Origin: an uncultured Parvularculaceae bacterium
Lineage (GTDB): Bacteria > Pseudomonadota > Alphaproteobacteria > Caulobacterales > Parvularculaceae
NCBI GenBank assembly: GCA_947259375.1
Contig: CAMYLZ010000032.1
Span: 131,501 to 195,500 of the forward strand
Direction: 5' to 3'
DNA length: 64,000 nucleotides
Positions 45,196 to 54,405 of this stretch are shown here, piece by piece. The notes under the pieces were generated by a model. It had not been told where the DNA came from. It saw only the letters and a program-made list of their open reading frames with translations, and did not search any database. The position numbers and the translations under genes were made by a program. Positions within the stretch are counted from its first letter, which is position 1; the number at the start of each line of letters is the position of its first letter.

Positions 45196-46464
45196 ATGAA
45201 ACGCGAACCGGAATGGCTGCAAGCCGGACTTGATCATATCTGGCTGCCTTATGCGCAGATGAAAACCGCCGCCCGGCCCATCGCCGTGCGCGGTGCGTGC
45301 GGCGCGCGCATCATCCTTGAGGACGGGCGCGAACTTGTCGACGGGATCGGCAGTTGGTGGACTTCGGTGCATGGCTATCAGCATCCGCATCTGATCGACG
45401 CCGCGCGCCGCCAGCTAGAGCGCATGCCGCATGTGATGCTGGGCGGGCTCGCCCATGAACAGGCCTATCGGCTCGCCGACCGCCTCGCCGCCATCGCGCC
45501 CGGCGATCTCAACCACACATTCTTCACCGAATCGGGCTCCGTCGCCGTCGAAGTGGCGATGAAAATCGCCATCCAATATTGGCGCAATATCAAAGGCGAA
45601 GCGCGTTCGAAATTCGTCTCCTTCAAAGGCGGCTATCACGGCGATACGTTCGCGACCATGGCGGTGTGCGATCCTGAAGAAGGCATGCACGCGCTTTTTG
45701 CCTCTGCGCTGGCCCCGCAGCATGTGACCGACCTGCCGCGCGACGCGCAGATGGCGGCGCAGCTTGAAAAACTGCTCAACGCGCATGACGACATCGCCGC
45801 CGTGATTGTCGAACCGCTCATCCAGGGCGCGGGCGGCATGCGCCTGCATGACGCGCAAACGCTACAGCGCATCCGCGCGGCCTGCGACGCCCATAATGTG
45901 CTGTTGGTCTTTGACGAGATCTTCACCGGCTTCGGTCGCACCGGCGCGATGTTCGCCGCCGACAATGCCGGCGTCGCGCCCGACATCATGACGCTCGGCA
46001 AGGGGCTGACCGGCGGCGTCGCGCCGCTCGCCGCCACCATCGCCTCGAAGCGGGTTTTCGATGCGTTTTATGACGACGACGCCGACAAGGCGCTGATGCA
46101 CGGCCCGACCTTCACCGGCCATGCGCTCGGCTGCGCTGTCGCCAATGCATCGCTTGACCTGTTCGAAACGCAGCCGCGCCTCGCCGAGGTCAAACGGCTT
46201 GAAACGGCGTTGCGCACAGCGCTCGACCCGCTCCGGGATCATGACCATGTCGCCGATATTCGCATTTGCGGCGCCATGGGCGCGGTCGAGCTCACGCAAC
46301 CCTTTGACGTCGAGGCGGCGCGCGCGCGCTTTATCGACCGCGGCGTATTCATTCGCCCGCTTGGGCGCGTCATTTATCTGACCCCCGCCTATACGATCCA
46401 CGATGAAGAGCTCGACATGCTGACGGCGGCGATCCAGGCGGAAGTCGCCGCCCTCGCCAGCTAA
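45196..46464 (+). CDS. bioA: adenosylmethionine-8-amino-7-oxononanoate transaminase
   Basis: A 422-residue class III aminotransferase. WLPYAQMKTAARPIAVRGAC and DGIGSWWTSVHGYQHPHLID (with the Trp pair that reads SAM) mark BioA; the PLP lysine lies in MTLGKGLTGGVAPLAATIAS, and VSFKGGYHGDTFATMAVCDP and LLVFDEIFTGFGRTGAMFAA complete the active site. It makes 7,8-diaminononanoate using SAM as amino donor. It is divergent from bioF-bioD. The other biotin genes (bioB, bioC/H or bioI-like) are not in this window. Confidence 0.96.
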   Translation: MKREPEWLQAGLDHIWLPYAQMKTAARPIAVRGACGARIILEDGRELVDGIGSWWTSVHGYQHPHLIDAARRQLERMPHVMLGGLAHEQAYRLADRLAAIAPGDLNHTFFTESGSVAVEVAMKIAIQYWRNIKGEARSKFVSFKGGYHGDTFATMAVCDPEEGMHALFASALAPQHVTDLPRDAQMAAQLEKLLNAHDDIAAVIVEPLIQGAGGMRLHDAQTLQRIRAACDAHNVLLVFDEIFTGFGRTGAMFAADNAGVAPDIMTLGKGLTGGVAPLAATIASKRVFDAFYDDDADKALMHGPTFTGHALGCAVANASLDLFETQPRLAEVKRLETALRTALDPLRDHDHVADIRICGAMGAVELTQPFDVEAARARFIDRGVFIRPLGRVIYLTPAYTIHDEELDMLTAAIQAEVAALAS

Positions 46465-46835
46465 CTCGTTGCAGGCTCGCGGCCATCGCCGCCGCCCAAG
46501 GGATCGCAGTATTTGCAATTTATTCCTTATGCTGTTTTATTATTTTAAACCGCAAGCGGATTTTTTTGCGAATTGTTTCCCCAATCTGAAATACAACGCT
46601 TGCAATCCTTTTTGAAATATACTTAAACCACAGTTCTTGACTTGCGCTGCAAGAATACAGCGCACCTTCCCCAAAGAATTTGGCCAATCCACCTCTCACG
46701 CGCGCGAGACCGCGTGCGTTTGCTCTGCTTTGAGCCTGTCCGGCGCGGCCGATTGGGCCGGGCCAGTTGCGTTGTCTGTTGATATCGGCGCAAGCCGGGT
46801 CTGCACGCGCAGACCTCATTGGAAGGATAAGTTAA
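46465..46835. promoter_or_regulatory. AT-rich leader before the polysaccharide locus
   Basis: About 370 bases between bioA and the cytidylyltransferase gene. From about 46515 to 46630 the composition drops well below the window average in GC, with runs such as TTTTATTATTTTAAACCG and GAAATATACTTAAACC, which includes a possible -10 (TATACT, 46618-46623). A convincing -35 at correct spacing was not found. The change in base use fits a promoter region or the edge of a transferred block. Confidence 0.4.
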
Positions 46836-47654
46836 ATGAAAGCGGTGTTGCTCGCCGGGGGCCTCGGCACGCGTTTCGCTGAAGAGACCAGCACACGACC
46901 CAAACCGATGATTGAAGTCGGCGGAAAGCCCATCCTCTGGCACATCATGAAACTTTACGCCGCACACGGCGTAACTGATTTCATCATCTGCCTTGGCTAC
47001 AAAGGCTATGTCATCAAGGAATATTTCCAGAACGCCTTTTTGCACATGTCGGACGTAACTTTCGACCTGCGCAACAACAAGATGGACGTGCATCATGTCG
47101 ACGCCGAACCGTGGAAGGTGACGCTCATCGACACCGGGCAGGAAACGATGATCGGCGGCCGGATCAAGCGAATCATTCCGCTGTTGCGCAATGATGAAGC
47201 CTTCTGCCTGACTTACGGCGACGGCGTGGGCGATGTCGACATCACCGCCGCCATAACACAACATCGCCATGACGGGCGCCTGGCGACGGTCACCGCGGCG
47301 CAGCCTCCCGGCCGCTTCGGCGCGCTGAAGCTGAATGGCCGCACCGTCACCGGCTTTCAGGAAAAGCCGGAAGGCGACGGCGGCTGGATCAATGCGGGAT
47401 TCTTCGTGCTGTCGCCAAAAGTCGACGACTATATCAAAGGCGACGACACCGTCTGGGAACGTGAGCCGATGGAACAGCTCGCCTCCGAAGGCGAGCTCGG
47501 CGCCTATTTCCATCATGGCTTCTGGCAACCGATGGATACGCTTCGCGACAAGCGCCATCTCGAAGATCTCTGGTCGTCCGGCGCCGCGCCATGGAAAATC
47601 TGGAACCGTCAAAACAACGTTCAGAAAATAGGAGGCGCACAATGCGCATACTGA
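46836..47654 (+). CDS. rfbF: glucose-1-phosphate cytidylyltransferase
   Basis: A 272-residue nucleotidyltransferase. The N-terminus [20 protein letters not shown] followed by [20 protein letters not shown] is the RfbF signature; [11 protein letters not shown] (metal Asp) and [18 protein letters not shown] also match. It makes CDP-glucose from glucose-1-phosphate and CTP, the entry to CDP-3,6-dideoxyhexoses and related branched sugars. The C-terminal 15 residues overlap the next gene and are probably extra to the family. A ribosome binding site (GAAGGATAAGTTA) precedes the ATG. It is the first gene of the polysaccharide operon. Confidence 0.92.
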   Translation: MKAVLLAGGLGTRFAEETSTRPKPMIEVGGKPILWHIMKLYAAHGVTDFIICLGYKGYVIKEYFQNAFLHMSDVTFDLRNNKMDVHHVDAEPWKVTLIDTGQETMIGGRIKRIIPLLRNDEAFCLTYGDGVGDVDITAAITQHRHDGRLATVTAAQPPGRFGALKLNGRTVTGFQEKPEGDGGWINAGFFVLSPKVDDYIKGDDTVWEREPMEQLASEGELGAYFHHGFWQPMDTLRDKRHLEDLWSSGAAPWKIWNRQNNVQKIGGAQCAY

Positions 47655-48718
47655 TCACTGGAAATATGGGATATGTCGGCTCGGTACTGACGCGCCACCT
47701 TCGCCGCGCCATGCCGAAAGCGGAATTGATCGGCGTCGATACCGGCTTCTTCTCTCATTGCCTGACAAGTTCCCAGCGTATGCCTGAAACGCTTCTGAAC
47801 CATCAATATTACATCGATGTGCGCGCCATTTCTTCTGATCTCCTCGCGGGGGTCGATGCGGTCGTGCATCTTGCAGCGGTGTCGAACGACCCCATGGGCA
47901 AGCGCTTCGAAAGCGTCACCCGCGCGATCAACCAGGACGCGTCGGTGCGCCTTGCCAAGCTCGCCGCCGCCGCCGGCGTACGCAGTTTTGTCTTCGCCTC
48001 GAGTTGCAGCATGTATGGCGCCGCCGAGGGAGGCCCGCGAGAAGAAACCGATCCGACCAACCCGCTCACTGCTTATGCGCGCTCGAAAATCGGCACGGAA
48101 ACGGAACTGGCGGCGCTCGAGCTTGGCGACATGACAACCACCTGCCTGCGTTTCGCCACCGCCTGCGGCATGTCGGACCGGCTGCGTCTCGATCTCGTGT
48201 TGAACGACTTTGTCGCTTGCGCGCTCACCACGGGCAAGATCACGGTGTTGAGCGACGGCTCGCCCTGGCGCCCGCTGATCGACGTCGCCGACATGGCGCG
48301 CGCCATTGAATGGGCGATTGCGCGTTCGGCCAATTCCGGCGGGCGGCATTTGGCGGTGAATGCAGGTTCCGACAGCTGGAACTATCAGGTGCGCGACCTC
48401 GCCGCCGCCGTCGCGCGCGCGGTGCCCGGCGCGCGGGTCAGCATCAATACCGATGCGCCGCCGGACAAGCGCTCTTATCAGGTGGACTTTTCCCTGTTCA
48501 AAAAGCTCGCGCCGCATCACCAGCCGGTCATCTCGCTTGAGCGGTCAATCGCGCGGCTGTGCGACGGTCTTGACGCGATGGGCTTTTCCGACGGTGATTT
48601 TCGCAACTCGCCCTATATGCGCCTCAAAATGCTCGAAACGCATATCGCCAGCGACCGGCTTGGCGACGATCTGCGCTGGACCGGAACGCAACCGGACGAG
48701 GATTTGCAAGTCGCATGA
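47642..48718 (+). CDS. NAD-dependent epimerase/dehydratase (SDR), CDP-sugar pathway
   Basis: A 358-residue extended SDR enzyme from the ATG at 47642, preceded by an ideal AGGAGGCGCACA site. The NAD loop is [16 protein letters not shown]; the catalytic Ser and YxxxK are in FASSCSMYG and [30 protein letters not shown] is the usual downstream sugar-pocket motif. It starts inside the end of rfbF, so it is translationally coupled. Sugar substrate is unknown; it resembles 'NAD-dependent epimerase' partners of RfbF in surface glycan loci. It is not the typical CDP-glucose 4,6-dehydratase by the motifs I know. Confidence 0.9.
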   Translation: MRILITGNMGYVGSVLTRHLRRAMPKAELIGVDTGFFSHCLTSSQRMPETLLNHQYYIDVRAISSDLLAGVDAVVHLAAVSNDPMGKRFESVTRAINQDASVRLAKLAAAAGVRSFVFASSCSMYGAAEGGPREETDPTNPLTAYARSKIGTETELAALELGDMTTTCLRFATACGMSDRLRLDLVLNDFVACALTTGKITVLSDGSPWRPLIDVADMARAIEWAIARSANSGGRHLAVNAGSDSWNYQVRDLAAAVARAVPGARVSINTDAPPDKRSYQVDFSLFKKLAPHHQPVISLERSIARLCDGLDAMGFSDGDFRNSPYMRLKMLETHIASDRLGDDLRWTGTQPDEDLQVA

Positions 48719-49281
48719 TCTTTCATCAAACGCCCCTCAACACCGCCCGCCTGATCGAGCTGGAACGCAAAGGCGACGAGCGCGGATTTTTCGCCCGCTT
48801 TTTTTGCAGCGAGGAATTCGCCGCCGCCGGGCTGGAGACGCACTTCGTTCAGGCCAATAATTCGCTGAGCCGGAAGAAAGGCGTGCTGCGCGGGCTGCAT
48901 TACCAGCTCGCCCCCTCCGCGGAAGTGAAGCTCGTGCGTTGTCTCAAAGGCGCGCTATATGACGTGATCGTCGATCTCCGCCCGGACTCGCCGACCTTTC
49001 AGCAGTCCTTCGGCGCCGAACTGAACGACGAAAATCGCCTGATGATGTATGTCCCGCGCGGGTTCGCCCATGCCATCCTGACGCTTACGGACGATGTCGA
49101 GGCGTTTTACATGGTCAGCGACCGTTACGCGCCGAAGTGTGAGCGGGGCCTGCGCTGGAATGACCCGGCGTTCGACATCGACTGGCCGATCGAGCCTGCG
49201 GAAATTTCGGCCAAGGACGCCGCCTGGCCGGATTTCGATCCCGTCTATCACGGGGTCGAGACCTTGCGGGGCGCGCAATGA
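48715..49281 (+). CDS. dTDP-4-dehydrorhamnose 3,5-epimerase family protein
   Basis: A 188-residue cupin of the RmlC family. NNSLSRKKGVLRGLHYQLAP holds the catalytic His of the family, and VKLVRCLKGALYDVIVDLRP, YVPRGFAHAILTLTDDVEAF and YMVSDRYAPKCERGLRWNDP are conserved, including the Tyr that acts as the acid. It epimerises a 4-keto-6-deoxy sugar nucleotide at C3 and/or C5. No rmlA/B/D is adjacent, and it sits between two SDR genes after a CDP-glucose synthase, so its substrate may be a CDP sugar. It overlaps both neighbours by four bases (ATGA). Confidence 0.92.
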   Translation: MIFHQTPLNTARLIELERKGDERGFFARFFCSEEFAAAGLETHFVQANNSLSRKKGVLRGLHYQLAPSAEVKLVRCLKGALYDVIVDLRPDSPTFQQSFGAELNDENRLMMYVPRGFAHAILTLTDDVEAFYMVSDRYAPKCERGLRWNDPAFDIDWPIEPAEISAKDAAWPDFDPVYHGVETLRGAQ

Positions 49282-50204
49282 ATATTCTCTTGACGGGCGC
49301 CAGTTCTTTCACCGGACTGTGGTTTGCAAAGGCGCTGACACGGGCCGGCCATCGCGTCGCCGCACCCTTGCGGCGGGCGCGCGCCGACTATGAGGGCCTG
49401 CGCCGCGACCGGGTGGAGACGGTTGGCGAATTTGCCGAGCTGATTGAAAACTGCTCTTTCGGTTCAGAGCGGTTCCTCGAACTGGCGCGCAGCGACCATT
49501 GGGACGCGCTGTGTCACCATGCGGCGGAAGTCGGCGATTATCGCAGCCCCGATTTCAGCATTGACGGCGCGCTTGGCGCCAATACGCACAACTTGCGCAC
49601 CGTGATCGAGACGATGCGCGCGCGCGGCCTCAAGGCGGTCATCCTCACGGGAAGCGTGTTTGAAGAAGGCGAAGGCGCGGGAACCGCGCCCCTCGCCGCC
49701 TTTTCGCCTTATGGCCTTTCAAAAGGGCTGACCGCCGCGGTCATGCGCCATTATTGCCGCGAGGTCGGCGCGCGTTTCGCCAAATTCGTTATCCCGAACC
49801 CGTTCGGCCCGTTCGAAGAACCGCGCTTTTGCTCTTACCTCGTCCGTACATGGAAGGCCGGTGAAACAGCGAGCGTCAAGACGCCCGCCTATATTCGCGA
49901 CAACATCCATGTGGATCTTCTCGCCGCCGCCTATGGCCGCTTTGTCGACAAGGCGCTCGCCGCGCCGGCCGGCGCGCAATTGCAGCTGAACCCAAGCCAA
50001 TATGCGGAAACCCAAGGGGCGTTCGCAACCCGCTTTCAACGGGAGTTGGCGCCGCGCCTCAAGCTCGAATGCGAGCTTGAGCTCATGGCGCAGACCGACT
50101 TCCCCGAACCCTTCGCGCGCATCAACACCGATCCCGCCATCGCGCTCACGGACGACTGGGACGAGACCGCCGCGTGGGACGCGCTTGCTGACTTTTATCG
50201 GTAG
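49278..50204 (+). CDS. NAD-dependent epimerase/dehydratase family (SDR), second enzyme
   Basis: A 308-residue SDR-fold enzyme: LLTGASSFTGLWFAKALTRA is the NAD(P) loop, VILTGSVFEEGEG the Ser region, FSPYGLSKGLTAAVM the YxxxK site, and PNPFGPFEEPRFCSYLVRTW and YIRDNIHVDLLAAAYGRFV the C-terminal pocket. It is likely a 4-keto reductase or dehydratase that finishes the sugar. Start overlaps the previous gene by four bases. Substrate undetermined. Confidence 0.85.
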   Translation: MNILLTGASSFTGLWFAKALTRAGHRVAAPLRRARADYEGLRRDRVETVGEFAELIENCSFGSERFLELARSDHWDALCHHAAEVGDYRSPDFSIDGALGANTHNLRTVIETMRARGLKAVILTGSVFEEGEGAGTAPLAAFSPYGLSKGLTAAVMRHYCREVGARFAKFVIPNPFGPFEEPRFCSYLVRTWKAGETASVKTPAYIRDNIHVDLLAAAYGRFVDKALAAPAGAQLQLNPSQYAETQGAFATRFQRELAPRLKLECELELMAQTDFPEPFARINTDPAIALTDDWDETAAWDALADFYR

Positions 50205-50272
50205 CCGGTCCGTTCCGGCTATCGCCTCATTCACTCGATAATGCTTCGCCAATCCCGTCAGGAGAAACTGCC

Positions 50273-51490
50273 ATGGCCATATGGGACGCCGACATTCCGT
50301 CCAGACTGACCGCCAAGAGATTATTCGGCGTTCCGTTTATATCATTCGTGGTGGGAGTTTACGACTTTATTCAGCGCCTGATCGACATTGTGCTCGTTGA
50401 CCTTCTTGGAAAGCACAAGGATCACACGCTAACCAAAGGCGAAGCGCCGCAAGCCGTCACCCGCAAGCGCATCGCCATTGTCGCCATATATCCGACGAAA
50501 TTCAGCCTGCCCTTCACCCGGAACCTGATCCGCGGGCTTATGGAGAACGATTTTTTCGTCTTCGTCGTCGCCTCGACCCGGCTGAAGGATGCGCTGCGCG
50601 CGCAATTGCTGCCTGAGTGCCACCTCCTCGCAGAGCGCTTTCCGGTCGGGCGCGACTTCGGCTCTTACCAACTCGGCCTCAACTGGATCGAAGCCAATCG
50701 TGCGAGCTTTCCCAATCTCGACACCATCGCCATCGCCAATGACAGCATGTTCTATACCAAGCACTTTGGCGGCATCGTCAAAAAGCTGCTCAATTTCAAG
50801 GACGACTGGCTCGCCATCTATGAAAGCTGGTCGCCAAGATATCATGCGCAAAGCTATTTCGAAGTTTTTCGCAAACCGGTGTTTGAAAGCCCCGCCTTCA
50901 GTAAATATTGGCGAAAGTACAAGCCCTATTCTTCAAGACCCCATGTCATCAGCCAGGGCGAAGTCAAACTCTCCGCCTACCTTATCGACAAGGGAAAGCT
51001 TGACCCGCCGCGCGTTCTTTATGCGTCCCCGTCCATTCTTGCGGAAATATCGAAAGATTTGCACGCCGATAACGCGTCAGCGCTGTCAAAGCTCGTTGCG
51101 GAAGGCCGCTATTATGGCGCTATGTCGCCTAGCCAAATTTTGCGCGCGGCTCATCGTCTCGGCAACGCGGCCAAAAACGGCCAATCAGTGGATATGGAAA
51201 CGCTCTATGACAAGGCGATCGCACGGGACACCGCCAACCGGATTGTCGGCCATATCGAAAACCACAACCCTACCCATGTCGTGGCGTTCCTCGCCAACAA
51301 CCTCTTCAACGCGCCGCTAAAACGCGATCTTTGTTATCGCGGATCATACTCCATGGGCTTCCTAGTTAATCAAGCCAATGGTTTTGATACGGATGAACTT
51401 TATGCGATGGAACAGGACATCCGCAAGCGCGGCTTGCCTGCGTCCATTCGCGGATTGCGGCGAATTTTATGGAGCAGAGGACGCGTATGA
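50273..51490 (+). CDS. rhamnan synthesis protein F family protein
   Basis: A 405-residue protein. Residues about 65-260 match the RgpF domain: RIAIVAIYPTKFSLPFTRNL, FPVGRDFGSYQLGLNWIEAN, IAIANDSMFYTKHFGGIVKK and YESWSPRYHAQSYFEVFRKP. In streptococci RgpF takes part in rhamnose polymer assembly, and related domains occur in glycan loci of many bacteria. An N-terminal amphipathic region (FISFVVGVYDFIQRLIDIVL) could attach it to the membrane. It is the only candidate glycosyl-assembly protein between rfbF and the exporter. The start has TCAGGAGAAACTGCC upstream. Confidence 0.85.
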   Translation: MAIWDADIPSRLTAKRLFGVPFISFVVGVYDFIQRLIDIVLVDLLGKHKDHTLTKGEAPQAVTRKRIAIVAIYPTKFSLPFTRNLIRGLMENDFFVFVVASTRLKDALRAQLLPECHLLAERFPVGRDFGSYQLGLNWIEANRASFPNLDTIAIANDSMFYTKHFGGIVKKLLNFKDDWLAIYESWSPRYHAQSYFEVFRKPVFESPAFSKYWRKYKPYSSRPHVISQGEVKLSAYLIDKGKLDPPRVLYASPSILAEISKDLHADNASALSKLVAEGRYYGAMSPSQILRAAHRLGNAAKNGQSVDMETLYDKAIARDTANRIVGHIENHNPTHVVAFLANNLFNAPLKRDLCYRGSYSMGFLVNQANGFDTDELYAMEQDIRKRGLPASIRGLRRILWSRGRV

Positions 51491-52413
51491 ACATGTCGAT
51501 GGCAACTCCCCAACCAGTCGCCGCCGCATCCCGCCGGAACGAAACCGCCGACTATCCGCCGGAATTCGACGCCGATTTTTATCGGCAGCAATGCGGCGGC
51601 CTGAATGGTCTTTCCGACGAAGAATGCCTGGCGCATTACCAACAAAATGGGCGCGAGCAAGGGCTCTGGCAAAATCGGTGGGCCGGCCGATTCGAGTTTA
51701 TCAAACTCATTCCCGAGGGCCGGCCAACCCTTGAAATCGGGCCGGGAAGCCGGCCCATCCTGAAGGGTGCTCATGTCCGGTATTTTGATGTAATGGATGC
51801 CGATGCGCTGCGCCGCCGCGCATTGCGGTTCAACGAGGACGTTCGCGACGTTCCTGAGGCCGTTCATTTTGTCTCGGATACCGGCGATCTGAATATTGTT
51901 TCGGAAAAATTCGCCACCGTCGTTTCGTCGCATTCTATCGAACACCAACCCGATCTCGTGCGTCACTTGCAGCAAGTCGAATCCTTGCTTGAACCTGGCG
52001 GCGCCTACTACGTGCTGTGTCCGAATATCAAATACACGCACGATATTCACATGCCGGAGACGACGATCGGCGACATTATTGAAGCTTTTGTCGAGAAACG
52101 TGTTCGCCATCGACTTGCTCATCTGGTCAATAACGAAATCATGCAGTCGCATAACGATTCCGAACAGCATTGGAACGGCGAAACTTCGGTCGAGCCGAAC
52201 CATTACAACCCCGACTTGATCCTTGGTCAGATCAACGCCCATCAAAACACCAGCCACTACATTGATGTTCACGCCTGGTATTTCACGCCAGAGAAATTCC
52301 GCATCTGCCTGAATGCGATCGCCGATTGCGGACTGACAAAACTGCGCCCTGTCAGGGTGTATGAAACGCCCAGAAACGCCAATGAATTCTGCGCCATCCT
52401 CAAAGCAATTTGA
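51487..52413 (+). CDS. class I SAM-dependent methyltransferase
   Basis: A 308-residue protein from the ATG at 51487, which overlaps the previous stop (ATGA). The N-terminal 60 residues (FDADFYRQQCGGLNGLSDEE followed by LAHYQQNGREQGLWQNRW) form a module found in front of sugar-locus enzymes. The methyltransferase domain has the SAM loop LEIGPGSRPIL, acidic strand YFDVMDA and FATVVSSHSIEHQPDLVRHL typical of class I. It may methylate a sugar or glycan end; a capping methyl that fixes chain length is one possibility before ABC export, by analogy with O-antigen systems. Confidence 0.88.
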   Translation: MNMSMATPQPVAAASRRNETADYPPEFDADFYRQQCGGLNGLSDEECLAHYQQNGREQGLWQNRWAGRFEFIKLIPEGRPTLEIGPGSRPILKGAHVRYFDVMDADALRRRALRFNEDVRDVPEAVHFVSDTGDLNIVSEKFATVVSSHSIEHQPDLVRHLQQVESLLEPGGAYYVLCPNIKYTHDIHMPETTIGDIIEAFVEKRVRHRLAHLVNNEIMQSHNDSEQHWNGETSVEPNHYNPDLILGQINAHQNTSHYIDVHAWYFTPEKFRICLNAIADCGLTKLRPVRVYETPRNANEFCAILKAI

Positions 52414-52417
52414 GACG

Positions 52418-53545
52418 ATGGACCGCGTAGATGCCATCGTCGCCGGGGCCGGGGCCGTTGGGCTCGCGGTTGGGCGCGCGCTCGCGGGCGCGGGCTTGGA
52501 AACGCTCATTCTTGAGCGCGAAGGCCAGATCGGCGCCGGCGTTTCGTCGCGCAATAGCGAGGTTGTTCACGCCGGCATTTACTATCCCTCCAGCAGCCTC
52601 AAGGCGGCGCTATGCGTCAAAGGCCGCCATCAGCTTTACGACTATCTCACCGACCGCCGCCTGCCCCACCGGCGCTGCGGCAAGCTGATCGTCGCCTCGG
52701 ACGAAAGCGAGGCGGCGACGCTTGACGCATTGCTGGCGCGCGCCCGGTCGAATGGCGTTTACGACCTTGAGCGTCTCGCCCGCGATGAAGCCCGCGCGCT
52801 CGAACCGGAGCTTGAATGCGCGGCAGCGCTCTATTCGCCTTCAACCGGCGTTTTCGACAGCCACGCCTATATGCTCAGCCTCGCCGGCGACTTCGAGGCG
52901 GCCGGCGGCGTCATTGCCCTTCGCACGCCTGTCGAAGCGATCGTTCCGCAAGCGGATGGATTGTCCGTCGCCGCCGGCGGCGCAGCGCCCATGCGCCTCG
53001 CCTGCCGGTATTTCATCAATTGCGCGGGGATCGACGCTCCCGCCCTCGCGGCGCGGATCGCCGACCTTGCGCCAGCGCACCGCCCCAGCGGCTATTTCGC
53101 CAAGGGCAATTATTTCTCGCTCGCCGGGCGCGCCCCCTTTTCGCGGCTCGTCTATCCGGCGCCGGAGCCGGGCGGGCTCGGCGTGCATTTCACCCTCGAT
53201 ATGTGCGGCCAGGGCCGGTTCGGGCCGGATGTGGAATGGGTGGAGACGCCTGCTTTCGAAATTGACCCGGCGCGCGGCAAACGGTTTTACGCCGCGGTCA
53301 GAAAATACTGGCCGGGCCTCAAAGACGGTGCGCTGCGCCCTGATTATGCCGGCATCCGGCCCAAAATCACGCCGCCTGGCGCGCCCGCCGGCGATTTTCT
53401 GATCGCCGGATCCGACAGGCACGGCATTGCCGGCCTAATCAATCTGTTCGGCATTGAAAGCCCCGGCCTGACCGCGTCGCTCGCCATCGCCGAGCGCGTT
53501 CGCGGGCTTTGCCTGAAGCAATTCCAACATCGCGGAGACGATTGA
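52418..53545 (+). CDS. FAD-dependent oxidoreductase (L-2-hydroxyglutarate oxidase-like)
   Basis: A 375-residue flavoprotein from the ATG at 52418, four bases after the previous stop. The ADP-binding loop is DAIVAGAGAVGLAVGRALAG, followed by LEREGQIGAGVSSRNSEVVH and AGIYYPSSSLKAALCVKGRH, the signature of the DAO/L2HGDH family. The C-terminal IAGSDRHGIAGLINLFGIES and GLTASLAIAERV complete the FAD site. The known L2HGDH reaction oxidises L-2-hydroxyglutarate, which is not expected in a glycan locus, so either it acts on an intermediate here or it is a passenger gene. Confidence 0.9.
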   Translation: MDRVDAIVAGAGAVGLAVGRALAGAGLETLILEREGQIGAGVSSRNSEVVHAGIYYPSSSLKAALCVKGRHQLYDYLTDRRLPHRRCGKLIVASDESEAATLDALLARARSNGVYDLERLARDEARALEPELECAAALYSPSTGVFDSHAYMLSLAGDFEAAGGVIALRTPVEAIVPQADGLSVAAGGAAPMRLACRYFINCAGIDAPALAARIADLAPAHRPSGYFAKGNYFSLAGRAPFSRLVYPAPEPGGLGVHFTLDMCGQGRFGPDVEWVETPAFEIDPARGKRFYAAVRKYWPGLKDGALRPDYAGIRPKITPPGAPAGDFLIAGSDRHGIAGLINLFGIESPGLTASLAIAERVRGLCLKQFQHRGDD

Positions 53546-54402
53546 TGCTTTCAACGGCCAGCGGAATTCGAAATGGCGTCGATACGGAAGATGCGCGCGC
53601 GCCAGCGCCGCGCCCGTCACAATGGATGCGTGCCCTCGCCGATATAGCGTCCGGCGCGGGCGCCATTCACCTATGGGGCAAGCTTGGCTGGCTCGATATC
53701 GCGCAGCGCTATCGGCGCTCCGCCATCGGACCGTTCTGGCTCACTATTTCCATGGGCGTGATGATTGTCTCCATGGGCGCGCTATTCGCCGGGCTGTTCA
53801 AGACCGACATCCATGATTACCTCCCCTTTATCGCTATCAGCTTTATCCTCTGGGGCTTTATCGCCAGCGCCGTTACAGAAGGCTGCACCGCGTTTATTGC
53901 CGCCGACGCCCTAATAAAACAGTCCAACCTGCCGCTCAGCCTGCACGTTTTTCGCGGCGTGTGGCGCAATCTCATCATCCTGGCGCATAACAGCGTCATC
54001 TTCGCGCTCCTGGCGGTTTATTTCCGGATGACGCCAAGCTGGACATGGCTGCTGGCGCCCGTCGGCGCCGCATTCATCGCCGTCAATGCGGTCTGGGCCG
54101 GACTGTTGCTCGGGGCGTTGTCAGCGCGTTTCCGCGACGTGCCGCAGATCGCCGCCAGCATCATGCAGGTTTTTTTCTTTCTGACGCCGATCATCTGGCA
54201 ACCGGCGCTCGTGCCCGACCGGACATATATTCTTGATTACAACCCGTTCTATCACTTCCTGGAAATCGTCCGCACGCCGCTTCTCGGGCAAATGCCGGCC
54301 TTGGCTTCCTGGGCGGCGGTTTTGGCGATGACCTTTTCGGGCGGCGCGGCCAGCATCGCCTTTTTCGCGCTTACGCGCCGCCGTATCGCTTATTGGGTAT
54401 AA
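53545..54402 (+). CDS. ABC transporter permease for polysaccharide export (Wzm/KpsM-like)
   Basis: A 285-residue ABC-2 type permease from the ATG at 53545, which overlaps the previous stop (TGATG). After a basic N-terminus come YRRSAIGPFWLTISMGVMIV and five to six transmembrane helices, LPFIAISFILWGFIASAVTE, LPLSLHVFRGVWRNLIILAH, ARFRDVPQIAASIMQVFFFL and TPIIWQPALVP. These are the motifs of O-antigen and capsule exporters. It pairs with the ATPase gene that follows after three bases. Confidence 0.94.
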   Translation: MLSTASGIRNGVDTEDARAPAPRPSQWMRALADIASGAGAIHLWGKLGWLDIAQRYRRSAIGPFWLTISMGVMIVSMGALFAGLFKTDIHDYLPFIAISFILWGFIASAVTEGCTAFIAADALIKQSNLPLSLHVFRGVWRNLIILAHNSVIFALLAVYFRMTPSWTWLLAPVGAAFIAVNAVWAGLLLGALSARFRDVPQIAASIMQVFFFLTPIIWQPALVPDRTYILDYNPFYHFLEIVRTPLLGQMPALASWAAVLAMTFSGGAASIAFFALTRRRIAYWV

Positions 54403-54405
54403 CAA

